A DNA stretch of 64,000 nucleotides from Acidobacteriota bacterium (GCA_008363385.1 RHKY01000018.1:1-64000); one strand, 5' to 3'. Shown: positions 17,466 to 25,934, counted from the stretch's first letter. Numbers and translations are program-made. Notes: a model not told the origin generated them from the sequence alone.

Positions 17466-17491
17466 CCCCCCGTCCCGCACGGACCTACACT
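17462..17491 (+). promoter_or_regulatory. Sigma-70-type promoter of metK
   Basis: TTGACC (17462-17467), an 18-bp spacer and TACACT (17486-17491) make a recognisable housekeeping promoter. The 40-nt leader that follows contains a small hairpin (CGCCTC/GAGGCG) and AAAGGGG as the ribosome-binding site. It is far too short for a known SAM riboswitch. Confidence 0.6.
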
Positions 17492-17538
17492 CAACGATTC
17501 GACCGCCTCGCCTCGTGAGGCGCCAGAAAGGGGTACGG

Positions 17539-18705
17539 ATGTCCGCTTCGCGCCTCCTCTTCACCTCCGAGTCCGTCACGGAAGGGCACCCGGACAAGAT
17601 CGCCGACCAGATCTCCGACGCCGTGCTCGACGCGATCCTGGCGGACGACCCGACCGGCCGGGTCGCCTGCGAGACCCTCGTCACCACCGGCATGGCGTTC
17701 ATCGCGGGCGAGATCACGACGACGACCTACGTCGACCTGCCGGAGATCGTCCGGCGGACCATCCGAGAGGTGGGCTACACGAGGGCCAAGTACGGCTTCG
17801 ACGACCAGACCTGCGCGGTCCTCTCCTCGATCGACAAGCAGTCGACCGACATCGCCCTGGGCGTCGACACGGGCGGGGCGGGCGACCAGGGCCTGATGTT
17901 CGGCTTCGCGGTCCGCGAGACCGAGGAGCTGATGCCCCTCCCGATCTCGCTCGCTCACGCGCTGACGATGCGGCTGGCCGAGGCCCGCCGCTCCCACGAG
18001 CTGGAGTGGCTCCGGCCGGACGGCAAGAGCCAGGTCACGGTCGAGTACGAGGGCGGGCGTCCCGTGCGGGTCGACGCGGTCGTCGTCTCGACGCAGCACG
18101 CCGAGTCGATCCCGACGCCCGAGCTGCGCTCCGCCGTCGAGGAGGAGGTCGTCCGGCGCGTCGTGCCGCCGCACCTCCTGGACGCGAGGACCAAGCTGCA
18201 CATCAACCCGACCGGGCGCTTCGTCATCGGCGGGCCGCAGGGCGACACGGGGCTGACGGGGCGCAAGATCATCGTCGACACGTACGGCGGGATGGGGCGG
18301 CACGGCGGGGGAGCCTTCTCCGGGAAGGACCCGACGAAGGTCGACCGCTCGGCGTCGTACATGGCGAGGTACATCGCCAAGAACCTGGTGGCCGCGGGGC
18401 TCGCCGACCGAGTCGAGGTCCAGCTCGCCTACGCGATCGGCGTCGCCGACCCGGTCTCCGTCCACGTCGACGCCTTCGGGACCGCCAAGGTCGACGAGAA
18501 GCTCCTCCCGAAGCTCGTCCGCGAGCACTTCGCGCTGACGCCGAGGGGGATCATCGAGGCCCTCGACCTCCGCCGGCCGATCTTCAAGAAGACGGCCGCC
18601 TACGGGCACTTCGGACGCCGGCTCCCGGAGTTCACGTGGGAGCGGACCGACGTCGCGGAGGCGCTCGCGAGCGCGGCGGGGATGACGGCGCCGGCCGGGG
18701 TCTGA
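17539..18705 (+). CDS. metK: S-adenosylmethionine synthetase
   Basis: 388 aa. It makes SAM from methionine and ATP with release of PPi and Pi. The N-terminal [20 protein letters not shown] carries the catalytic His and Mg-binding Asp. The signature [12 protein letters not shown] and the P-loop-like [19 protein letters not shown] are both intact. I chose the ATG at 17539 because it follows AAAGGGG and matches the family start. It has its own promoter. Downstream lies a 458-bp gap with tandem repeats, then the convergent lptFG gene. Confidence 0.98.
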   Translation: MSASRLLFTSESVTEGHPDKIADQISDAVLDAILADDPTGRVACETLVTTGMAFIAGEITTTTYVDLPEIVRRTIREVGYTRAKYGFDDQTCAVLSSIDKQSTDIALGVDTGGAGDQGLMFGFAVRETEELMPLPISLAHALTMRLAEARRSHELEWLRPDGKSQVTVEYEGGRPVRVDAVVVSTQHAESIPTPELRSAVEEEVVRRVVPPHLLDARTKLHINPTGRFVIGGPQGDTGLTGRKIIVDTYGGMGRHGGGAFSGKDPTKVDRSASYMARYIAKNLVAAGLADRVEVQLAYAIGVADPVSVHVDAFGTAKVDEKLLPKLVREHFALTPRGIIEALDLRRPIFKKTAAYGHFGRRLPEFTWERTDVAEALASAAGMTAPAGV

Positions 18706-19163
18706 AGGTTCGGGGGGAGGACCGCCGCCCGGGTCCAGCGTCACCCGGATCAGCGCGCTTCGCGCTCGAACCGGCGACCGCGGGGTCCCACCCCCGCGGT
18801 CCCTCCCCCCGCGCCCCCCACCTCTCGGCCGCATTCGGGGGGAGGACCGCCGCCCGGGTCCAGCGGCACCCGGATCAGCGCGCTTCGCGCTCGAACCGGC
18901 GACCGCGGGGTCCCACCCCCGCGGTCCCTCCCCCCGCACCCCCCACCTCTCGGCCGCATTCGGGGGGAGGACCGCCGCCCGGGTCCTGGCGATCCGTGAT
19001 CCGCGGGAACCCGGGTCCGCGCGGGCTGCGAGGCGGGTTGGGACCCGCGACGCAGGGAACCCCTCCGCCGCGGTGAAGCTGCTGGACCGCGCTCGCGTCT
19101 CGGCCCTGCGGTGTCCCAAGACCGCCCGGCCGCGCGAAGGGGGGACCGGCGCTTCCCGGGGGG
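18706..19163. other. 458-bp intergenic region between convergent metK and lptFG
   Basis: The gap holds two full and one partial copy of a 125-bp tandem repeat (18709-18986), described separately. After the repeat come GC-rich segments with small hairpins, for example GCGGGT/ACCCGC around 19033-19048. I see no convincing gene: short frames here have no start context and no family match. Transcripts from both sides probably end here. Confidence 0.7.
18709..18986 (+). repeat. 125-bp tandem repeat: two full copies plus a 28-bp partial (3'-end hairpin repeat family, locus A)
   Basis: Copy 1 is 18709-18833, copy 2 is 18834-18958 and the partial third is 18959-18986. The full copies differ at two positions. 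Each begins TTCGGGGGGAGGACCGCCGC and forms three hairpins: CCGGGT/ACCCGG; AGCGCG-CTT-CGCGCT (18752-18766 in copy 1); and ACCGCGGGG/CCCCGCGGT (18777-18785 with 18792-18800). A C-rich tail CCCTCCCCCC follows. The repeat starts 3 nt after the metK stop. Its core CGAACCGGCG, flanked by the two right-hand hairpins, recurs at 28.8 kb in the same orientation relative to the preceding gene. It may be a REP-like or 3'-end processing/termination element. Confidence 0.85.
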
Positions 19164-21470
19164 TCAGGTCCGGACGCCGAGGAGCCCCCAGGCCGCCCAG
19201 ATGCCGAAGAGGGCGTTCGGGCCCCAGGCCGCGACGAGGGGAGCCATCGACCCCGACGTCCCGAGGCGCCCCGTGATCGACGAGATCGCCAGGTAGGCCA
19301 GGCCGATCAGGAGGGCGATCCCGACGCCGGCCACGGCTCCGCGCTTGCCGAACCGGTAGGCGTAGGGCAGTCCGAGGAGCGTCAGGAGGAGGACCGCGAG
19401 GGCCAGGGCGTATCTCTGCTGGAGGTCCGTCGCCAGGGCGGAGACGTCCGCACCGGCGCGCCGCCGCTCGCGGATGAAACGGGACAGCTCCAGGTTGGTC
19501 ATCTGCGTCGGGTCCAGGCGGCCCGCCAGGAGAACGCGGTCCGCCTCCGGAGCCTCGACGAGGAAGCCGGGATCCAGCCGGCCCCGGAGAGCGTCGCCGC
19601 CGGGTCCGTACCGGCGGATCCACCCCTCCTCGACGACGAACCCCCGTCCGGGGAGGAGACGGGCCCGGGGGGCGTCGACGCGGGAGCGAACGGAGAACGT
19701 GGAGGGGTCCAGCGTCACCGCCACGAGCCCGGTCACGGAGCGGCTCTCGGCGTCGACCGAGGAGACCGTGAGGAACCGGCCCGCCTCGCCCCTGAGCCAG
19801 GGGGAGACACCCGCCGGGGGCGGCGGCGGGTGGCCCAGGATCATCAGCCTGAGGCGCTCCGCCTCGATCGCGGAGCGGGGGACGATCCGCTCGGCGAAGA
19901 AGAAGAGCCCGGCCCCGCTGAGAGCCGCCAGGAGGTAGAGCGAGGCGGCGGAGCGGTGGAGGGAGACGCCGTGCGCCAGGAGGGCCGTCGTCTCGGAGGA
20001 CCGGACCATCCCCGACATCGCGACGAGAGCAGCGACGAGGAACGCGTAGGGCACCACGTCCTTCATCACCGGCGCCAGGCGCGCCTCGCCGTACCGGACC
20101 AGGAGCGAGACGGGTGGCCGGTTCTTTGCGATGTCGTCGGAGATCTCCATGAAGTCCACGACGAGGTACAGGGTGAGGATGGAGGTCAGGACGAGGACGA
20201 AGAGGGAGAGGAACCGGCGCGCCACGTAGCGGTCCACGAGGAACGTCGCCGGGAGTAGCCTCCGCGGGCTTTCGCGGCGGCCGGAGGGCCGGTCGCCGGG
20301 TCCGGCGGGAGCGGGCCGGCGACGGAGCCGGAGGCGGGAGAGGTCGGGGACCTCCAGCAGCGGCCGGTCGTGCCGGATCCGGACGACTCCCCAGGCGCCG
20401 ACAATCGCCAGGAGCAGGTTCGGGACCCACATCGCCAGGTGAGGCGACAGACTTCCGTCCATCGCCTTGGCCTCGCAGAACGACAGGAGGACGTAGTAGA
20501 ACAGGACGATCCCGACCGAGACGGCGAACCCGGCGGCCCGCCCGCCCCGGCGGTTCACGAACCCCAGCGGGAGGCCGACGAGGCCGAAGACCAGGCAAGC
20601 GAAGGGGAGCGCGAGCTTCTTGTGCGCCTCCAGCCAGGCCAGCCGCCTCTCCGGGGCCTCCCGGCCCCGCCGGGCCCGCTCGACCAGCTCCAGGAACCCC
20701 TGCTCGCGCATCTGCTTGTCGTAGGTCATCAGGGAGGTCCGACGCCGGGGGTCGGCGTCCACGAGGAGGAGCCGCTGCTCGGGCGAGCCGGCCCTCTCGT
20801 CGCTGGCCCCCTCGTTCCAGACCCGGTACGTCGAGGCGTCCGTCATCCGCAGCCAGAGGCGGCCCTCGTCCTTCTCCGACTCCAGGTAGCCCGCGCCGGC
20901 GATCGTGAGCCGCTCGCCCGCGTCGGGGTCGGAGCGGTCCGAAACGATGACGCCCCGGAGGGACGTCCGGTCGGGCGACGCGGCCTCGACGTAGATCCGC
21001 CGTCCCGCGAGCTCGCGCGAGAAGACCCCCGGCTGGATGTGCTGCGCCACCGCCAGCGTCGAGAGCTGCAGCCGGCGGGCGTAGAGCGCCTGGTTGGCCT
21101 GGGGGACGAAGGCCATCATGACGGCGAGACAGACCCCGAAGAGGCCGGCAGCCAGGAGGCCGATGGGGCGGAAGAGCCGGACGAGGTCCACGCCGGCGGA
21201 CCGCAACGCGATGAGCTCCGAGTCGGCGCTCAGCCGTCCGACGCCGACCAGGAGGCCCAGGAGGAACGAGACCGGGATCGTCAGGACGACGATGTGCGGC
21301 ACGGAGAGGCCCAGGACGACCGCCAGCTCGAGGAGGGGGCGCTCGCTCTGGAGGACCAGGCCGGAGAAGAGCAGGAGCCCTCGGACGAGCATGAAGCCGG
21401 TGTAGGCCAGGAAGGCCACTCCGGTCGGCGCCAGGATCTCCCGGGCGACGTATCGGTCTACGCGCTTCAT
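19164..21470 (-). CDS. LptF-LptG fusion: LPS export ABC transporter permease
   Basis: 768 aa, about twice a normal LptF or LptG. Residues 1-370 form one YjgP/YjgQ permease: DRYVAREILAPTGVAFLAYT, membrane helices at about 15-75 and 100-120, a periplasmic jelly-roll (150-280), then helices at 288-365. A basic, Pro-rich linker (382-406) follows. A second permease starts at about 409 with FLVDRYVARRFLSLFVLV and repeats the topology to the C-terminus. The halves therefore correspond to LptF and LptG, which normally form a heterodimer with LptB2 to extract LPS from the inner membrane. lptB and an lptC-lptA fusion lie at 34-36.6 kb. The ATG at 21470 is chosen because MKRVDRYV matches family starts. 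Confidence 0.93.
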   Translation of the reverse strand: MKRVDRYVAREILAPTGVAFLAYTGFMLVRGLLLFSGLVLQSERPLLELAVVLGLSVPHIVVLTIPVSFLLGLLVGVGRLSADSELIALRSAGVDLVRLFRPIGLLAAGLFGVCLAVMMAFVPQANQALYARRLQLSTLAVAQHIQPGVFSRELAGRRIYVEAASPDRTSLRGVIVSDRSDPDAGERLTIAGAGYLESEKDEGRLWLRMTDASTYRVWNEGASDERAGSPEQRLLLVDADPRRRTSLMTYDKQMREQGFLELVERARRGREAPERRLAWLEAHKKLALPFACLVFGLVGLPLGFVNRRGGRAAGFAVSVGIVLFYYVLLSFCEAKAMDGSLSPHLAMWVPNLLLAIVGAWGVVRIRHDRPLLEVPDLSRLRLRRRPAPAGPGDRPSGRRESPRRLLPATFLVDRYVARRFLSLFVLVLTSILTLYLVVDFMEISDDIAKNRPPVSLLVRYGEARLAPVMKDVVPYAFLVAALVAMSGMVRSSETTALLAHGVSLHRSAASLYLLAALSGAGLFFFAERIVPRSAIEAERLRLMILGHPPPPPAGVSPWLRGEAGRFLTVSSVDAESRSVTGLVAVTLDPSTFSVRSRVDAPRARLLPGRGFVVEEGWIRRYGPGGDALRGRLDPGFLVEAPEADRVLLAGRLDPTQMTNLELSRFIRERRRAGADVSALATDLQQRYALALAVLLLTLLGLPYAYRFGKRGAVAGVGIALLIGLAYLAISSITGRLGTSGSMAPLVAAWGPNALFGIWAAWGLLGVRT

Positions 21471-21528
21471 CGGACGGACGCGGGCTCCCGTCGAGTCGAG
21501 CCGGAGGATCGGGCGGGGAGCCCCGGGG

Positions 21529-21534
21529 ATTCTA
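21529..21534 (-). promoter_or_regulatory. -10-like hexamer of lptFG
   Basis: TAGAAT on the minus strand, with the AT-rich island directly upstream (21549-21600) as a possible UP-type region. This would give a leader of about 50 nt before ATG 21470. Confidence 0.35.
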
Positions 21535-21663
21535 GGCACAAGGCGGCCGTAAAAGGTCCGATAATAAGTATTATGTTAAAAATCACCATGATTGTTTGTG
21601 ACTGGACCTGCGCGACAGGCTTCCGTCCGAGCTCCGGCTTCGGCTGCCTCAGGAATGTATGAG

Positions 21664-21750
21664 CTACGTCAAGGCGTGTCTGTCTTCCGCGAAGACGCCG
21701 TCGGCCTTGACGAGTCGCTGGGACACCTTCACGGCGCGGGACTCGCTCAC
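21664..21750 (-). pseudogene. Possible truncated ParD-like antitoxin remnant
   Basis: A 28-codon frame from GTG 21750 to TAG reads SRAVKVSQRLVKADGVFAED followed by RHALT. This resembles the N-terminal ribbon-helix-helix pattern of ParD-like antitoxins (a VKVS strand followed by an LV-initiated helix and an HRS-like turn), and stops where the QIE-W segment would begin. No toxin gene is adjacent. The match is by eye and weak; it could be a chance frame in a low-GC spacer. Confidence 0.2.
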
Positions 21751-21918
21751 CCCACCCCACGGAGGCGTGCGTTCAGGATGTCGCTGCCGGCGTGACGTGA
21801 CCACTGCGCCATGCAGTCGAGCTTGGAACCTCGGCTGCTCGATCCCTGGACGCCGGACGTGGCCAGGTTCGGTCAGCAGCTCAGCCGGTCGGGAGACGGG
21901 CGGCGCCCGCGGGTAGAC

Positions 21919-22878
21919 TCAGGAGGCAGACTGGGGTTCAGGAGTATCGGACTCTGGATCCGAGGCGTTCCCTGGCCCGGAGCTTCCGCGTCGACGCTCC
22001 ACGAATCTTCCGTTCTTCTCCAGGTCGAGCTCACCAGCACCGATCTTCGAGACGAGCTCACGAACGGCAGAGAGGACTGCTTCCCGGGACGAGGGCTCGC
22101 CCCTCAGGACGATGCTGACTCGCACCGAGCTCCCCTCGGGGACATACGTCAGCTCGTATGACTTGGGCAGGCGCGAAGAAGCCAGCTGCTCTGTCGCGCC
22201 GCTCGGTAGCCGCCGACTCTCGCGGAGGGCGTCTCGGCCCGACGACTCCCCCGCGACCCATGCCCGGATCGCGTCGAGCATCGCCAGCTCATCCGGGAGT
22301 CGACCGAGCTCGAGGAGGAACGTCTTCGAGGTGATGTCGGCGCGCCGACATTCCTCACGAACCGCTTGTGGGAGGTTGATCAGGCTGAGTGTTTCCGTGA
22401 CCGTGACGCGTGACTTCCCGACCGCTCTGGCGATCTCCTCGTGCGTGTACGAATGGCGATCCCGCAGGAGGGCGTACCCGTCGGCCTCTTCGAACGGCGT
22501 GAGGTCCTTTCGCTGGAGGTTCTCGATGAGGGCGACCTCGATGAGCCCGGCGTCGTCGACGTCCATCTCTATGCATGGGACGTCGGCCAGCCCGGCCTCC
22601 ATCGCCGCCCGGAAGCGCCGCTCACCCGAGATGATCGTGAAGCGGCCGTCGTCCCTCCGCCGAACGAGGATGGGCTCGAGGACTCCCTTGTCGGCGATCG
22701 ACTGTCTCAGGCCGGTGAGGTCGCCGAGGATGCTCCTCGGCTGGTCCGGATTCGCCTCGATCTGGGAGACCGGGATCCGTCGCCCGATCGTGATGTCCTC
22801 CGGCCGGAAGAGCTGCTCCACGAAGTGAGCGTCGTGGCGCATCTGCGCCCGCTCGGGGAGACCTTTGCGTCTAGACAC
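21919..22878 (-). CDS. parB: Chromosome-partitioning protein ParB
   Basis: 319 aa from a GTG that overlaps the end of parA by 8 nt; this start is preferred over ATG 22842 because SRRKGLPER resembles ParB N-termini. It is a CTP-dependent clamp that loads on parS and spreads. The CTPase boxes are visible: PRSILGDLTGLRQSIADKGV, the GERRFRAA box, and IENLQRKDLTPFEEADGY. The helix-turn-helix region is YTHEEIARAVGKSRVTVTET. The C-terminal part carries a charged region and a Ser/Pro-rich tail. Base composition is lower in GC than neighbouring operons. No consensus parS was seen nearby. Confidence 0.93.
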   Translation of the reverse strand: MSRRKGLPERAQMRHDAHFVEQLFRPEDITIGRRIPVSQIEANPDQPRSILGDLTGLRQSIADKGVLEPILVRRRDDGRFTIISGERRFRAAMEAGLADVPCIEMDVDDAGLIEVALIENLQRKDLTPFEEADGYALLRDRHSYTHEEIARAVGKSRVTVTETLSLINLPQAVREECRRADITSKTFLLELGRLPDELAMLDAIRAWVAGESSGRDALRESRRLPSGATEQLASSRLPKSYELTYVPEGSSVRVSIVLRGEPSSREAVLSAVRELVSKIGAGELDLEKNGRFVERRRGSSGPGNASDPESDTPEPQSAS

Positions 22879-23626
22879 GGGCGAGGATCTCCTCGGTGAG
22901 GCTGTAGTACTCCATCGCTCCGCTGGATCGCGGCGCGAACGTGAAGATGGACTCCTTGTACGCCGGCGACTCCTCGAGCCGGACGGACTTGGAGATCGTC
23001 GTCTTGAAGAGCTTTCCCTGGAAGACCTCGTCGATCTGCTTCTGGATGTCTCGCCCGAGAACGGTCCTGCGATCGTGGAGCGTGACGACGACACCGACGA
23101 TCTGGAGCGCGGGATTGGGCCGGCTCTTGATCTTCTCGATCGTCTCGAGGAGGTCGTCGGTCCCTTCCAGCGCGAAGTACGAGGACTGGATGGGAATGAG
23201 GATGTGCGTCGCCGCCACCATGGCGTTCACGGTGATCATCCCCAGCGTGGGCGGCGTGTCGATGACGATCGCGTCGAAACCGTCCTTGACGCGCTCCAGC
23301 TTGTCTTTCAGCCGGAAGTGGCCGTCGATCTCTCCGAGCAGTTTCGACTCCACTTTCGCCAGGGCGATCTTCGACGGCGCGACTTGGAGATTCGGCAGAT
23401 AGGTCGGGCGCAGGACCTCGCTCATCTCCATGGACGCATCCGTCAGGACGTCATACATGGACTTCTCGATGTCCCGCCGCTCCAGAAAGGAGAGCGTGGA
23501 GTTGGCCTGAGGATCCAGGTCGACGAGCAGCGTACGGAGGTTTTTCTGGGCGAAGGCGGCGGCGAGGTTGATCGCGGTCGTCGTCTTGCCTACGCCGCCC
23601 TTCTGATTCGCAATGGTGAGGATCAT
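22871..23626 (-). CDS. parA: Chromosome-partitioning ATPase ParA/Soj
   Basis: 251 aa, the length of chromosomal ParA without a DNA-binding N-terminal extension. The ATP-driven partner of ParB moves origin regions over the nucleoid. The deviant Walker A is NQKGGVGKTTT (8-17), with the signature Lys at 9; Walker A' is LLVDLDPQANST and Walker B is FDAIVIDTPPTLG. ATG 23626 follows a good promoter. It lies upstream of and overlaps parB. GC content is visibly lower than the window average, as for parB. Confidence 0.96.
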   Translation of the reverse strand: MILTIANQKGGVGKTTTAINLAAAFAQKNLRTLLVDLDPQANSTLSFLERRDIEKSMYDVLTDASMEMSEVLRPTYLPNLQVAPSKIALAKVESKLLGEIDGHFRLKDKLERVKDGFDAIVIDTPPTLGMITVNAMVAATHILIPIQSSYFALEGTDDLLETIEKIKSRPNPALQIVGVVVTLHDRRTVLGRDIQKQIDEVFQGKLFKTTISKSVRLEESPAYKESIFTFAPRSSGAMEYYSLTEEILARV

Positions 23627-23640
23627 CTGAGGAGGGCCGG

Positions 23641-23669
23641 ATCATAGGAGGGGGTTCGATCCGGATCAA
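23641..23669 (-). promoter_or_regulatory. Sigma-70-type promoter of parAB
   Basis: On the minus strand TTGATC (23669-23664), 17 bp, then TATGAT (23646-23641). The -10 is 14 nt from the parA ATG, giving a leader of about 8 nt with no ribosome-binding site. Confidence 0.6.
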
Positions 23670-23726
23670 GGAGCATCGTGGGCGAGAGCCTCGGCGGAGG
23701 CCCTCCCTCCCCCACCCGGTCCAGGG

Positions 23727-24212
23727 CTACATCTTGTACTTGCCGAGAGAGTCCGGGTCGACCTCTTCGAGCCACTTGCGGAGGCGCTCCGCGCTCTGCT
23801 TCTCGTCCGCGCTGTCGTGCTGGCGGCTTCGCTCGAGGACGTCCTCCTCGACGAAAACCGGCGAGGAGGTCCTCAGCGCGAGGGCGATGGCGTCCGAGGG
23901 GCGGCTGTCCAGCTTCAGGAGCTTCCCGGACATGTCGAGGTGGATCTCGGCGTAGAAGGTGTTCTCGCGGAGGTTGTTGATGACGACGCGAACGACGTCG
24001 GCCTCGATCTTCTCGATCAGGTTCCGGAGGAGGTCGTGTGTCATCGGCCGTGGTGTCGTCACGCCCTCCATCTGGAGAGCGATCGCGTTCGCTTCGAAGA
24101 CGCCGACCCAGATCGGGAGGAAGTTCTTCTCGTCGGCGTCCTTCAGGATGACCACGGGCATGTTCGCGATCGGATCGACGATCAGGGCCTTGACTTCCAT
24201 CCGGATGCTCAA
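23727..24212 (-). CDS. Bifunctional nuclease (BFN/DUF151) family protein
   Basis: 161 aa. The core reads LIVDPIANMPVVILKDADEK, FLPIWVGVFEANAIALQ and LDSRPSDAIALALRTSSPVF, which is the BFN domain (Pfam DNase-RNase, DUF151). Family members are reported as DNase/RNase proteins in plants and as uncharacterised proteins in many bacteria. The C-terminus is a charged helix (UVR-like in some members). I start at TTG 24212 because GGGGGAG lies 6 nt upstream; ATG 24200 is an alternative and would lose four residues. A TAGATT hexamer lies 21 nt before the TTG. Confidence 0.9.
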   Translation of the reverse strand: MSIRMEVKALIVDPIANMPVVILKDADEKNFLPIWVGVFEANAIALQMEGVTTPRPMTHDLLRNLIEKIEADVVRVVINNLRENTFYAEIHLDMSGKLLKLDSRPSDAIALALRTSSPVFVEEDVLERSRQHDSADEKQSAERLRKWLEEVDPDSLGKYKM

Positions 24213-24379
24213 CGCCTGCTCCCCCTCCCAGTCAATCTAGGGAAGCCACCCACCGTTTTCAAGGGAACGGATTCCCTTGCGCGGAAAGGAGAAAGAGCTC
24301 ACGAGCTGGTCCTGGGAATGCCCCGGAGGCTCCCAGAGAGTCGAGCACGGGGTCCAGCCCTCAGGCCCCTGGTCCGCGC

Positions 24380-25705
24380 TCAGGAGGCGGAGTCGACGAG
24401 CTCTCCCAGGAGCGAGTTCGCGTAGCCCTTGGTCACGGTGACGTGGGCGAGCTCCCCCGGGACGACGGGTCTCGGCGCGTCGAAATTCACGACACGATTG
24501 CACGGGGACCTGCCCGAGAAGCGAGTCCTCTTCCGGTCCTGTCCGTCCACGAGGACTTCCAGGACGCGGCCTTCCATTGCTGTATTAAGCTCGCGCTGGA
24601 TTTTTTGCTGGGTGTCCAGAAGTCGCGTCAGCCGGTCGGAGGCGACGAGGGGCGGGACGTCGTTCTCCCAGCGCGCGGCCGCCGTGTGCGGCCTCGGCGA
24701 GTACGCGAACGCGAACAGGCTCGAGAAGCGGACCTCCTCGACGAGAGAGAGCGTCTGGCGGAAGTCCTCCTCGCTTTCGCCCGGGAAGCCGACGATCGCG
24801 TCGGCCGACAGAGAGATCCCCGGCACGGCGCCGCGGATCTCGCCGACGAGCCCGAGGTACCCCTCTCGCGTGTACTGTCTCTTCATGCGGGTCAGGACCG
24901 CCGTCGAGCCCGACTGGAAGGGCAGGTGGAGGTAAGGGCAGACGGTCGGGGTCTCCCCGATCGCCCGGATGAGCCGGGGCCCGAAGTTCCGGGGGTGGGA
25001 CGTCACGAACCTCAGGCGCGCCAGTCCCGGAACCGCGCCGACGGCGCGGAGGAGGTCGGCGAAGTCCTCGCCGGACTCCGGGTCGCGGAACGCGTTGACG
25101 GTCTGCCCGAGGAGCTCGACCTCGACGGCCCCGTCGGCGACGAGGCGGGTCGCCTCCTCGACCACGTCCCGGAGACGGCGGTTCCGCTCGCGCCCCCGCG
25201 TCTTCGGGACGACGCAGAAGGTGCAGTTCTTGTTGCAGCCCTCCACGACGGTGATCGACCCCTTGTGCCGCTGCGTCCGCGCGATCGCCGTCGGGGTGTA
25301 GCTGACGACGTCGGGGTCGAACCCGGTCTCCAGCGGACGGTCCCCCTCGTCCAGGACCCGACGCAGGACCGACGGGAGAGCCTCGATCCGGCCGGTCCCG
25401 AGGACGAAGTCGACGTGGGGCAGCCGCTCGATCAGCTGCTCCCCTTCCTGCTGCGCGACGCACCCGGCGACCCCGAGCACGACGCCGGGGCGTCGCCGCT
25501 TCAGCACGGCCATCCGGCCGAGGAAGTCGTAGACCTTCTGCTCGGCCCGGTCCCGGACCGAGCACGTGTTGAGGACGACGACGTCGGCGTCCTCCGGGGT
25601 CGCGGCCTCGCCGTAACCGTCCCGCGCCAGGAGCCCGACGAACCGCCGGCCGTCCAGCTCGTTCATCTGGCAGCCCCAGGTCTCGACGAAGACGCTCCTC
25701 GGCAT
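24380..25705 (-). CDS. miaB: tRNA-2-methylthio-N6-dimethylallyladenosine synthase MiaB
   Basis: 441 aa. This radical-SAM methylthiotransferase converts i6A37 to ms2i6A37 in tRNA. The N-terminal UPF0004 domain begins FVETWGCQMNELD with Cys12; further cluster Cys residues are in VLNTCSVRDRAEQK and GVAGCVAQQEGE. The radical-SAM motif is VEGCNKNCTFCVVPKTRGRE. The C-terminal TRAM domain is VLEVLVDGQDRK to LAHVTVTKG. The Asn in GCQMNELD and the overall sequence favour MiaB over RimO or MtaB. GGAGG lies within the leader. Confidence 0.95.
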   Translation of the reverse strand: MPRSVFVETWGCQMNELDGRRFVGLLARDGYGEAATPEDADVVVLNTCSVRDRAEQKVYDFLGRMAVLKRRRPGVVLGVAGCVAQQEGEQLIERLPHVDFVLGTGRIEALPSVLRRVLDEGDRPLETGFDPDVVSYTPTAIARTQRHKGSITVVEGCNKNCTFCVVPKTRGRERNRRLRDVVEEATRLVADGAVEVELLGQTVNAFRDPESGEDFADLLRAVGAVPGLARLRFVTSHPRNFGPRLIRAIGETPTVCPYLHLPFQSGSTAVLTRMKRQYTREGYLGLVGEIRGAVPGISLSADAIVGFPGESEEDFRQTLSLVEEVRFSSLFAFAYSPRPHTAAARWENDVPPLVASDRLTRLLDTQQKIQRELNTAMEGRVLEVLVDGQDRKRTRFSGRSPCNRVVNFDAPRPVVPGELAHVTVTKGYANSLLGELVDSAS

Positions 25706-25768
25706 GGTCGGATCGACCCTCCTCCCCGACAGGGGGTGGGAGGATACCGTGCCCCGGTCAGGGATTGC

Positions 25769-25931
25769 GACCGCCGGGGGCAGGGTCTGGGAGGGCCCGG
25801 CTTCCGGCCGCGCCGGTCAGGCGCGGGCGGGGGCCCTTCCAGGACCGGAGAAGAGACCGCCGGGGGGAGGGTCTGGGAGGGCCCAGTTTCCGGCCGCGCC
25901 GGTCAGGCGCGGGCGGGGGCCCTCCCAGGAC
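25769..25931 (-). repeat. 77-bp tandem hairpin repeat, two copies (3'-end repeat family, locus B)
   Basis: Copy 1 is 25769-25845 and copy 2 is 25855-25931 (period 86), with about four mismatches. Copy 2 has a perfect 11-bp outer stem, TGGGAGGGCCC with GGGCCCTCCCA, enclosing an inner hairpin CCGCGCC-GGTCA-GGCGCGG. In copy 1 one outer pair becomes a G-U wobble. The segment GCCGGGGGGAGGGT and the end GGGGGCCCTCCC are shared with locus C. Copy 2 ends 3 nt from the stop of the gene at 25935, so the element forms that gene's 3' end. The rest of the 229-bp gap to miaB holds nothing else I recognise. Confidence 0.8.
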
Positions 25932-25934
25932 AGA

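Larger units (their letters stand above)
21471..21918. other. 448-bp intergenic region with an AT-rich island upstream of lptFG
   Basis: Most of this gap is lower in GC than the rest of the window. At 21549-21600 it contains the only clearly AT-rich stretch, with a short inverted repeat ATAATA-AG-TATTAT (about 21562-21575). It holds the lptFG promoter region and a possible antitoxin remnant (21664-21750). I find no consensus parS (TGTTTCACGTGAAACA) and no DnaA-box cluster, so I do not call an origin despite the neighbouring parAB. Confidence 0.6.

Noticed and set aside
17466-17538. SAM riboswitch upstream of metK
   Set aside because: The leader after the promoter is only about 40-45 nt with one small hairpin; no known SAM riboswitch class fits.
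18709-18986. CRISPR array
   Set aside because: The units are contiguous 125-bp tandem repeats with no unique spacers and no cas genes nearby.
21471-23726. Chromosomal replication origin beside parAB
   Set aside because: No DnaA-box cluster, no dnaA, dnaN, rsmG or mnmG genes, and only one short AT-rich run.
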